Shown here: piece after piece, positions 19,281-27,890 of the stretch | Position numbering within the stretch: position 1 is the first letter of the stretch | Layout: every line of letters begins with the position of its first letter | NCBI RefSeq assembly: GCF_026391055.1 | Contig: NZ_JAPLET010000030.1 | Span: 248,001-312,000, forward strand | Direction of reading: 5' to 3' | DNA from: Spirosoma sp. | GTDB taxonomy: Bacteria; Bacteroidota; Bacteroidia; Cytophagales; Spirosomataceae | Length of the DNA stretch: 64,000 nt | Position numbers and translations under genes: made by a program | Notes under the pieces: generated by a model | The model's input: the letters and a program-made list of their open reading frames with translations, nothing else | Told to the model about the DNA's origin: nothing | Database searches by the model: none

Positions 19281-20627
19281 ATGGTGTCTTCTTTTTCAAC
19301 GATATTCCCTTCCACCAGCAAATCAGACTGGATGGCGCAAGTACTCAAAGAGCTTAAGCCCGCTCAAAATGGCGCTGAGGCCATGGAAAGTCTTCGCTGG
19401 CACAGCCCGGAGGGATTTAGCCTTGACCCTTACTTTACCGCCGAGGAACTAACAGGAACGACTTCGGTAAAAACGGTACAAGCGGCCCAAAAGCAGCTGC
19501 CGGGATGGCTCAACGCTCCGGAAAGACTGGTTACCGGCGACAAATCAGATAACGAGGGGCTGCGGAACGCCCTTGCTCAGGGTGCCGATGCACTTGTGCT
19601 GTCGATGCCCGCGCATATCAACTGGACAACCGAGAATCTTACCCGTTTATTGAACGGCATAAAACTGAGCGACATACCGGTTTTCGTCCGGCTACCTGCC
19701 GAGCAGACTGCTCACTTCATACAGGACCTCAAAAGCGTAGCTCCTTATCAGCTTAAAGGTGGCCTGTTGACTGCTATCAGCGAGTCGACCGCAACCATAA
19801 CCCGCCAGACACTCGACTCACCCCAGTTTCGTACTATCTGCGCCAGTGGTCACGCGTTTCATAATGCCGGAGCCACGGCCACGCAGGAACTGGCCTTTAC
19901 CCTGGCTTCATTAACTGATACCTACGATCAGCTGACCGATGCCGGACTGGCCCTTGAGCAGCTCATTCCCAAAACGGTAGTGTCGATGTCGATAGGTACC
20001 AGTTTTTTTCTTGAAATTGCCAAACTTCGGGCCCTGCGTGTGTTACTAAACCGCCTGATAGCGGCTTATTCCCCATCAATCAGGCAGTCGACTTTCTTTA
20101 TTCACGGCCAGACATCGACGTTTTACGATGCTGCGGCCACGCCCAATACTAACCTGCTTCGGGCTACTACTGAGGCTATGGCCGCCGTTATAGGTGGGTG
20201 CGATGCACTGACCGTACACCCATACGATGCCGTTTTGGGCACTTCGGCCGATTCCGATCTATCTACCCGCATGGCACGGAACATCTCACTTCTGTTGCGG
20301 GATGAATGTTATCTGGATAAAGTGGCCGACCCGGCAGCTGGCTCGTACTACATAGAAATCCTGACCGATAAACTGGTCGAATCCGCCTGGACGCTCTTTC
20401 TGACAGTCGAAGAAAAGGGCGGGTATGCCAAAGCCATCTCCGCTGGATTCATACAAACTGAACTGGACAAAGCTTATCAGGAAAAGGTTGAGGCAGTACA
20501 GGCGGGCAAGGTGCTGGTGGGGGTTACGAAGTTTCGATTCAACGAACCCGGCTCTGCGTCCTATAAGCCGCCGATAGCTCCTGAAACAGCATTGCCATAC
20601 CGTCGATTAGCTCAACCATTTGAATAA
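19281..20627 (+). CDS. mutA: Methylmalonyl-CoA mutase small subunit
   Basis: Degenerate MCM barrel protein (SIGTSFFLEIAKLRALRVLL, DALTVHPYDAVLG, ARNISLLLRDECYLDKVADPAAGSYYIE), directly upstream of the large subunit. Confidence 0.93.
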   Translation: MVSSFSTIFPSTSKSDWMAQVLKELKPAQNGAEAMESLRWHSPEGFSLDPYFTAEELTGTTSVKTVQAAQKQLPGWLNAPERLVTGDKSDNEGLRNALAQGADALVLSMPAHINWTTENLTRLLNGIKLSDIPVFVRLPAEQTAHFIQDLKSVAPYQLKGGLLTAISESTATITRQTLDSPQFRTICASGHAFHNAGATATQELAFTLASLTDTYDQLTDAGLALEQLIPKTVVSMSIGTSFFLEIAKLRALRVLLNRLIAAYSPSIRQSTFFIHGQTSTFYDAAATPNTNLLRATTEAMAAVIGGCDALTVHPYDAVLGTSADSDLSTRMARNISLLLRDECYLDKVADPAAGSYYIEILTDKLVESAWTLFLTVEEKGGYAKAISAGFIQTELDKAYQEKVEAVQAGKVLVGVTKFRFNEPGSASYKPPIAPETALPYRRLAQPFE

Positions 20628-20648
20628 ACTTTAGTCACCGTACCTGTC

Positions 20649-22823
20649 ATGAGACCCGACTTTAAGACCATCCAACTCTCCCCGACGGCCGATAATGCCT
20701 TACCCGATGATCAACTCTCGTCCGTGCGTTCCGACCGTGCCTTCCCGACTGCCGAGGGCATCAAATTGAAGCCGCATTTCACACGGACCGACCTGCAGGC
20801 TGCCGATCACCTGAACTATGCGGCCGGCATTCCGCCGTTTCTGCGGGGGCCATACGCCAGCATGTACGTCCGTCAGCCCTGGACAATCCGCCAGTATGCC
20901 GGCTTTTCGACCGCCGAAGCCTCAAACGCTTTTTACCGGCGTAATCTGGCCGCCGGTCAGAAGGGCTTATCCGTGGCCTTTGACCTGGCGACTCATCGGG
21001 GTTACGACTCCGATCACCCACGTGTGATAGGCGACGTAGGCAAGGCCGGGGTAGCGATTGATTCGGTCGAAGACATGAAAATCCTGTTCGACCAGATACC
21101 CCTCGACCAGATGTCGGTGTCGATGACGATGAATGGGGCCGTACTGCCCATTATGGCCTTTTTTATCGTAGCTGCCGAAGAGCAGGGCGTGCCACCGGAA
21201 AAACTGGCGGGTACAATTCAAAATGACATTCTGAAAGAGTTCATGGTCCGGAATACCTATATCTACCCACCGGAGCCATCCATGCGCCTTGTGGGCGATA
21301 TTTTTTCGTACACGGCCCGGCACATGCCTAAGTTCAACTCCATCAGTATCAGCGGCTATCACATGCATGAAGCGGGCGCACCAGCACAGCTTGAACTAGC
21401 CTACACCTTGGCGGATGGACTTGAGTATATCCGAACGGGCCTGCGGGCGGACATGGGTATCGACGATTTTGCTCCACGTCTGTCGTTCTTCTGGGGTATT
21501 GGCATGAATCACTTCATGGAGATTGCCAAGCTCCGGGCGGGGCGACTGCTCTGGGCCAAAATTGTAAAGCAGTTCGACCCGAAAAACGCAAAGTCACTCG
21601 CCTTACGCACCCACTGCCAGACCTCAGGCTATAGCCTGACTGAGCAGGACCCATTCAATAATGTAGCCCGAACAACCATCGAAGCTCTGGCTGCGGTGCT
21701 CGGGGGTACGCAGAGTCTGCATACCAACTCGCTTGACGAAGCCATTGCGCTGCCAACTGATTTTTCGGCTCGCATTGCCCGGAACACCCAGCTTTATCTA
21801 CAGCATGAAACTGACATCACCCGCGCTGTCGATCCTTGGGGCGGATCGTATTATGTCGAATACCTGACTAAAGAACTGGTCGAAAAAGCATGGGCGCTCA
21901 TTGAAGAAGTAGAACAACTGGGTGGCATGACAAAAGCCATTGAAACAGGTCTGCCAAAACTTCGGATTGAAGAAGCCGCAGCCCGAAAACAGGCCCGTAT
22001 CGACTCCGGCAAAGACATAATTGTGGGCGTCAATCGGTACAAGCCTTCTTCGGAAACAGACATAGAATTACTCAATATCGATAATAAAGCGGTACGTGAA
22101 AGCCAGCTGAACCGACTCAAAGACGTTCGGGCGAAACGGGATAATCAGAAAGTGGAGCAGGCTCTGAATGCCATAACCGAAGCGGCCATGACTCCGCCCC
22201 AACCCTCCCCCGAAACTAATGGGACGGAGAAAAATCTTCTGGCACTCGCTGTAGAAGCAGCCCGGCACCGCGCTACTCTTGGGGAAATTTCTGACGCTAT
22301 GGAAAAAGCATTTGGTCGCCATAAGGCCACCATCCGGGCCGTATCCGGCATCTACTCAGCCGAAGTATCGGACGATGAAAACTTCCGCATCGCCCGCGAA
22401 ATGAGCGACAAATTTGCCGAACTCGACGGTCGGCGACCCCGAATTCTGGTGGCCAAGATGGGCCAGGACGGTCACGATCGGGGTGCCAAGATCATCGCTA
22501 CGAGTTTCGCTGACCTTGGCTTCGACGTCGACATGGGGCCACTTTTCCAGACACCCGACGAGGTAGCCCGGCAGGCGGCAGAAAACGACGTGCATATTGT
22601 GGGCGTATCGAGTCTGGCTGCGGGGCACAAAACGCTGGTGCCGCAACTCATCGATGAGCTGAAAAAGATTGGCCGCGACGATATTATGGTCATTGCCGGG
22701 GGGGTCATCCCGGCGGGCGATTACCAGTATCTGTACGATGCGGGCGTTAAAGGCGTATTTGGTCCCGGCACGGTCATCTCCGTAGCGGCTCAGAAGATTC
22801 TGACGGAGTTGATGGCGGAGTAG
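20649..22823 (+). CDS. mutB: Methylmalonyl-CoA mutase large (catalytic) subunit
   Basis: [64 protein letters not shown]...[19 protein letters not shown]...B12 domain [33 protein letters not shown]. Confidence 0.98.
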   Translation: MRPDFKTIQLSPTADNALPDDQLSSVRSDRAFPTAEGIKLKPHFTRTDLQAADHLNYAAGIPPFLRGPYASMYVRQPWTIRQYAGFSTAEASNAFYRRNLAAGQKGLSVAFDLATHRGYDSDHPRVIGDVGKAGVAIDSVEDMKILFDQIPLDQMSVSMTMNGAVLPIMAFFIVAAEEQGVPPEKLAGTIQNDILKEFMVRNTYIYPPEPSMRLVGDIFSYTARHMPKFNSISISGYHMHEAGAPAQLELAYTLADGLEYIRTGLRADMGIDDFAPRLSFFWGIGMNHFMEIAKLRAGRLLWAKIVKQFDPKNAKSLALRTHCQTSGYSLTEQDPFNNVARTTIEALAAVLGGTQSLHTNSLDEAIALPTDFSARIARNTQLYLQHETDITRAVDPWGGSYYVEYLTKELVEKAWALIEEVEQLGGMTKAIETGLPKLRIEEAAARKQARIDSGKDIIVGVNRYKPSSETDIELLNIDNKAVRESQLNRLKDVRAKRDNQKVEQALNAITEAAMTPPQPSPETNGTEKNLLALAVEAARHRATLGEISDAMEKAFGRHKATIRAVSGIYSAEVSDDENFRIAREMSDKFAELDGRRPRILVAKMGQDGHDRGAKIIATSFADLGFDVDMGPLFQTPDEVARQAAENDVHIVGVSSLAAGHKTLVPQLIDELKKIGRDDIMVIAGGVIPAGDYQYLYDAGVKGVFGPGTVISVAAQKILTELMAE

Positions 22824-22931
22824 AGTTTAACCCATAGCCATCCGTTAATATTTCCTAATTTACTAAACCCAACAGGTAGAGTTTGCCGTATGGTCTCGTT
22901 TGTGAGTCAATAGCCAACACCCTCAACCTGT

Positions 22932-25163
22932 ATGGTAAACCCTTATCTCCTTCTGCTCGCCTACCTGACCAGCCTCTCTCTCTACGCACAAACAGATAAC
23001 TTCGGGTTTGAACAACGTACCGCTACCGGACAGCCCGTTGGCTGGAATAGCCTTAGCAACGATTACCTGTTCACCCTCGATTCGTCGGTAACGCACGGCG
23101 GCCGGTATGCGCTTCAGGTTGCCTATAAAAATAGTGGCACGTTCGGGGGTAGTCACTGGCGGATACCGGCCACCTTTGCGGGCAAAAAACTCACACTGAA
23201 AGCCTTCATCAAAACCAGCGGTACGGGTACTGAGCCAAACACCTACGCAGGCCTGTGGATGCGAATCGACGATGCGGCCAGCAAGGCGCTGGCATTTGAC
23301 AACATGGCCAGCCGGGGTATAAAAGGTACAACCGACTGGCAGCAAGTCACCATTACCCTCGCCATGCCCGACGAAGCCGCCAGTATTCATATGGGGGGAA
23401 TACTGGTCGGCAAAGGAACCGCCTGGTTCGACGATGTTGAACTGACGGTCGATGGAACGCCCGTCGAAAATGCCCCGGTAAAGGTAGTGAAACTCATGAA
23501 AGCCCAGACCGATACAGCTTTTGCCAGTGGTTCGGGCATTGAACTTACTTCACTCACCAAACAGCAAATCGACAACCTGGATTTGCTGGGTAAAGTATGG
23601 GGGTTTGTCAAATACTACCATCCTGCTGTGGCCGAAGGCAAGCATAATATGGATGCCGAACTATTTCGCGTGATGCCTCCCCTATTGAAAGCAACGTCTA
23701 CGACCCAGCGAAACGAAGTGTTACTAAACTGGCTGAACACATTTGGCCCAGTAAAAGCGACCGCCAAAGAGCCCGACACGGCGCAGGCGGTTCTACGCCC
23801 AGATCTCGCCTGGCTTACAGATGTAGCCCGGCTGGGTGAGCCTTTACAGGCACAACTAGCGGCCATTCGGCAAACCAAACGCCCGAACAAGTCCTATTAC
23901 ATCAGCCTGTTTCCGCAGGTGGGCAATCCCGAATTTAAAAATGAACTGCCTTACCGACGGATGACCACACCGGATGCGGGCTACCGGCTTTTGTCGCTCT
24001 ATCGCTACTGGAACATCATTCAGTACTTTTTCCCTTACAAGCACCTCATCGGCGAAGACTGGACCAAGGTTCTGCCGACGTCCATTCCGGCCTTTGTCAA
24101 TGCCCGTGATTCGCTGTCGTATCGACTGGCCGCGCTATCCCTCATCGGACGAATTCACGATACGCACGCCAATGTATGGGGCGACCCAATTATTCGGAAG
24201 GAGTATAAAGGAGCCTTCTTTTCGCCCGTTCAGGTCAGGCATATCGAGAATCAGTTCGTGGTTACTAATTTCTTTAACGACTCGCTGGGCAGATTATCGG
24301 GGCTAAAGCTGGGCGATGTTGTTACCTCTGTCGACGGGGTTTCGACTAGCTCACTCGTGCAACAGCGCAAGCCTTATTATCCCGCTTCGAATGAACCCAC
24401 CCAGCTTCGCGATATTGGTCGTGACCTGTTGTCGGGTCATACAAACACGGTTCGGCTGGAAATTGAGCGAGCAGGAAAAACGCAGACAGTCGTTTTAAAT
24501 CGGTATAAACCAGGGCAGGCGCAGTTCAGCGATCGCATCGATTACAGCAGTTTCCCCAAAGACAGTTGCTATCAGCTCCTCCACCCGGATATTGGGTACC
24601 TATTCCTGGGGAACATAAAGGCCAGCAAACTGCCCGACATCATGCGGCTGTTCAACAGCACCAAAGGTCTGATTATTGATCTGCGGTGCTACCCATCGGA
24701 ATTTGTCGTTTTTTCGCTGGGTAGGTACCTCACTACCCCTAAGCTGTTCGCTAAGTTCACGGCAGGGAGCGTGGAAACGCCCGGCCTTTTCCGATGGCAG
24801 TCGCCCATCTTGGTCGGTGAGCGTGGTGTGCGGGAGGCTTACAAGGGTAAAGTCGTTATTCTAGTCAATGAGATGACCCAAAGTTCGGCGGAGTACCATA
24901 CGATGGCCTTCCGACAAGCACCTGGCGCTATCGTCCTGGGCAGTACAACCGCTGCGGCCGATGGCAACGTCTCTGCTTTCTATTTGCCCGGCGGTCTGTC
25001 AACCATGATCAGCGGCATTGGCGTGAACTATCCGGATAGCCGCGAAACCCAGCGCATTGGCGTAGGGGTAGATGTGGAGATGCGTCCCACCCGTCGGGGC
25101 ATTGAAGCTGGCCGTGACGAACTTCTCGAAAAAGCCATAAGCCTGATCCGGCAAGAGAAGTGA
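22932..25163 (+). CDS. S41 family peptidase (C-terminal-processing-protease-like) with N-terminal beta-sandwich-like region
   Basis: PDZ-like LSGLKLGDVVTSVDGVSTSSL; VVILVNEMTQSSAEYHTMAFRQAPGAIVLGSTTAAADGN (S41 Ser region). Confidence 0.9.
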   Translation: MVNPYLLLLAYLTSLSLYAQTDNFGFEQRTATGQPVGWNSLSNDYLFTLDSSVTHGGRYALQVAYKNSGTFGGSHWRIPATFAGKKLTLKAFIKTSGTGTEPNTYAGLWMRIDDAASKALAFDNMASRGIKGTTDWQQVTITLAMPDEAASIHMGGILVGKGTAWFDDVELTVDGTPVENAPVKVVKLMKAQTDTAFASGSGIELTSLTKQQIDNLDLLGKVWGFVKYYHPAVAEGKHNMDAELFRVMPPLLKATSTTQRNEVLLNWLNTFGPVKATAKEPDTAQAVLRPDLAWLTDVARLGEPLQAQLAAIRQTKRPNKSYYISLFPQVGNPEFKNELPYRRMTTPDAGYRLLSLYRYWNIIQYFFPYKHLIGEDWTKVLPTSIPAFVNARDSLSYRLAALSLIGRIHDTHANVWGDPIIRKEYKGAFFSPVQVRHIENQFVVTNFFNDSLGRLSGLKLGDVVTSVDGVSTSSLVQQRKPYYPASNEPTQLRDIGRDLLSGHTNTVRLEIERAGKTQTVVLNRYKPGQAQFSDRIDYSSFPKDSCYQLLHPDIGYLFLGNIKASKLPDIMRLFNSTKGLIIDLRCYPSEFVVFSLGRYLTTPKLFAKFTAGSVETPGLFRWQSPILVGERGVREAYKGKVVILVNEMTQSSAEYHTMAFRQAPGAIVLGSTTAAADGNVSAFYLPGGLSTMISGIGVNYPDSRETQRIGVGVDVEMRPTRRGIEAGRDELLEKAISLIRQEK

Positions 25164-25207
25164 CACCACGCCCATCAGCGGTTCGATGCAAATCAATACC
25201 CTCTTCG

Positions 25208-26269
25208 CTACGAAACCGCCCGGACAACCAGTTCCGGTTCGAGCATGATCCGATGAAAGCCTGACTCAACTTCGCCCGAATCAAGAACGGATAGTAAAAT
25301 ATCGACGGCTTTGCGGCCAATCTGATACGGATGCTGTTCCACCGACGCCAGGGGCGAGTGGTCCATGTAGGCCGTTAGGGGAAGGTTGGCGAAGCTGACA
25401 AACGAAATGTCAGTATTGATGCACAACCCATTTTTTCGACAAACCTGCATGGCGTCCAGGGCCACATAATCATTGAAAGCCAGTACGGCATCGGGTGGGT
25501 GGCTGGCGCTCAGCAGTTGGGTCATTTTCTGGATGGTATCTTCCGGGCTCAGGTCGACCCGTTTCACCAGCGCATTTTCGACTGGCAGGTTCTCGGCTAG
25601 CAAGGCCTTGATGTAGCCTCTGTACCGATCTTCGCTGGCTACCAGCGGCTGCGGGCCGTTCAGCAGCGCTATTCGTTTGAACCCACGCCCGGCCAGCCAC
25701 CGGGTTGCTTCCATCGCGCCTTTCTCCATGTCGCAGCCTACCTGATGCGTATCGATATTGGGCGGAATCCGGTCGAACAGCACCACCGGAATGCCGCGGT
25801 CGATCAGATCCTGCACATGATCGAACTGCCGCGACTCTTTAGCCACCGACAGCATCACCCCGTCGACCTGAGTTCGGGTCAGCATGGCCAGTATCTGCTG
25901 CTCCCGTTCGAACAGATCGTGCGATTGATACAGGGCTACCGAATACTGGTGCGAAAACGCCAGCTCTTCAACGCCATTGACAACTTCAGAGAAGAAGTTT
26001 TCCCGGATTTCAGGCAGCACCATAGCAAACACGCCAGTTTTACCCCGGCGCAGATTACGGGCTGTCTGGCTGGGCGTGTAGCGCAGTTGGGCCGCCAGGT
26101 CCTGCACCGCTCTGCGCGTCTTCTGCCCGATGCGCGGACTATCCTGAAGTGCCCGCGACACACTGGACGGGGAGATCTTTAATCGACGGGCAATTTCCTT
26201 GATCGTAATCGCTTCTTTCATACGTTGAGCTGATCGCTTGCATAAAATAGCCTTTTCGGCCTTTAACAC
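25208..26269 (-). CDS. LacI family transcriptional regulator (start probably the internal MKEAITIKEIA at about 26221)
   Basis: ITIKEIARRLKISPSSVSRALQDSPRIGQKTRRAVQDLAAQLRYTPSQTARNLR LacI HTH; GCDMEKGAMEATRWLAGRGFKRIALLNGP periplasmic-binding-like domain. Confidence 0.96.
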   Translation of the reverse strand: MLKAEKAILCKRSAQRMKEAITIKEIARRLKISPSSVSRALQDSPRIGQKTRRAVQDLAAQLRYTPSQTARNLRRGKTGVFAMVLPEIRENFFSEVVNGVEELAFSHQYSVALYQSHDLFEREQQILAMLTRTQVDGVMLSVAKESRQFDHVQDLIDRGIPVVLFDRIPPNIDTHQVGCDMEKGAMEATRWLAGRGFKRIALLNGPQPLVASEDRYRGYIKALLAENLPVENALVKRVDLSPEDTIQKMTQLLSASHPPDAVLAFNDYVALDAMQVCRKNGLCINTDISFVSFANLPLTAYMDHSPLASVEQHPYQIGRKAVDILLSVLDSGEVESGFHRIMLEPELVVRAVS

Positions 26270-26288
26270 AAAATTAACGTCAATTTAA

Positions 26289-26326
26289 GACAAACGTTTG
26301 CGCACGGCAGGACAAACGTTTGCGCA
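26289..26326. promoter_or_regulatory. Tandem LacI-family operators
   Basis: Two identical 16-mers gacaaacgtttgcgca at 26289-26304 and 26311-26326, each centred on the perfect palindrome caaacgtttg; between the divergent LacI regulator and PUL-like genes. Confidence 0.8.
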
Positions 26327-26468
26327 GAGTATCGGGCGCATTATTGTCAGCTTCAGCTGTTTCCGGCTATTTAGAATAGAAAGTCTTGCGGCTAACTTCA
26401 GTCATTAATCAATTCGGCCTGACGGTAACCTGTTCAGGCTTGATCTTCTGACTAACCCCTCGTTACTT

Positions 26469-27842
26469 ATGTCTCTTCCAACTCGACGCTCTTTCATTCG
26501 AACGGCGGCCCTGACCACGGCTGCCGTTCCGCTCATGCCTTCGCTCTATACGACCGCTCAGGCTGGCAGTCGACCACCGGCTTTATCAAAAGTACGGCTG
26601 GCCTTCATCGGCGTTGGTCTGCGCGGACGCAACCACCTTCAGCAGGCCCTTTACCGGTCCGATGTCGAAGTGACTGCCCTCTGCGATATTTCGGCCGATG
26701 CCATCGCCAAGTCCAACGCCATGATTGAAAAGGCAGGTCGTAAAATTCCGCCCGCCTATACCAAAGGCGACGAAGCGTTTCTGGACATGCTCAAACGGGA
26801 CGATATCGACGGTGTCGTGATTGCTACCCCCTGGGAATGGCACACGCCCATGGCCGTTGCATCCATGAAAGCGGGTAAATACACCGGACTCGAAGTATCG
26901 GCTACGGTTACGCTGAAGGAGTCGTGGGATCTGGTCAATACGTACGAGAAGACTAAGTCGCACTGCATGCTGCTGGAGAATGTCTGCTACCGGCGCGATG
27001 TCATGGCCATTCTTAACATGGTACGTCAGGGTATGTTCGGCGAGATGACCTACGCGCACTGCGGCTATGAACACGATCTGCGGAACATCAAATTCAACGA
27101 CGGTACCGCCCGTGGCGTCGGCGCTGAATTCGGCGAAAAAGGGTTCTCGGAAGCCCATTGGCGCACCCAGCACTCCGTCGACCGGAACGGCGACCTATAC
27201 CCCACGCACGGCCTGGGGCCGGTGGCCCACTGGCTCAACATCAACCGGGGCAACCAGTTTGTCCGGCTGACGTCCATGGCGACTAAGAGCCGGGGCCTGC
27301 ACAAGTATGTTGTGGACAAAGGCGGGGCCAATCACCCCAATGCCAAAGTGAACTTCAAACTGGGCGACGTGGTGACCACCATGGTCGAATGTGCCAACGG
27401 CGAGAATATCGTCATCATCCACGACACGAACTCGCCCCGCCCCTACTCACTGGGTTTCCGGGCGCAGGGTACGCAGGGAATCTGGATGGACGACGGCGAC
27501 ACCATTTATCTGGAAGGCGTCAGCCCCAAGCCGCACCAATGGGAATCGTTCACCCCGTACCAGGAAAAATACGACCACCCGCTCTGGAAACAGCATGCCG
27601 AAACGGCGCAGAATGCCGGACACGGCGGCATCGACTTTTTCGTGCTGCGCGGCTTCATCGAATCCATCAAAAATCAGGTAGCCCCGCCCATCGACGTCTA
27701 CGATGCCGCGGCCTGGAGTGCCATCAGCCCGCTGTCGGAGCAGAGCATTGCGGGCGGCAGTAAAGCCGTCGACATCCCCGATTTTACCCGTGGCAAATGG
27801 AAGACCAACAAGCCCATCTTCGGCCTTACCGATGTGTACTGA
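26469..27842 (+). CDS. Gfo/Idh/MocA-family oxidoreductase, GH109-like (putative alpha-N-acetylgalactosaminidase-type), probable Tat signal
   Basis: Twin-arginine TRRSFIRTAALTTAAVP; VRLAFIGVGLRGRNHL (NAD-binding); HCMLLENVCYRRDVMAILNMVRQGMFGEMTYAHCGYEHDLR; HGLGPVAHWLNINRGN. Confidence 0.88.
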   Translation: MSLPTRRSFIRTAALTTAAVPLMPSLYTTAQAGSRPPALSKVRLAFIGVGLRGRNHLQQALYRSDVEVTALCDISADAIAKSNAMIEKAGRKIPPAYTKGDEAFLDMLKRDDIDGVVIATPWEWHTPMAVASMKAGKYTGLEVSATVTLKESWDLVNTYEKTKSHCMLLENVCYRRDVMAILNMVRQGMFGEMTYAHCGYEHDLRNIKFNDGTARGVGAEFGEKGFSEAHWRTQHSVDRNGDLYPTHGLGPVAHWLNINRGNQFVRLTSMATKSRGLHKYVVDKGGANHPNAKVNFKLGDVVTTMVECANGENIVIIHDTNSPRPYSLGFRAQGTQGIWMDDGDTIYLEGVSPKPHQWESFTPYQEKYDHPLWKQHAETAQNAGHGGIDFFVLRGFIESIKNQVAPPIDVYDAAAWSAISPLSEQSIAGGSKAVDIPDFTRGKWKTNKPIFGLTDVY

Positions 27843-27890
27843 TTTTCGGTTGATTTCATAAAGACACCAATCCAACTCCATCTTATTCGT

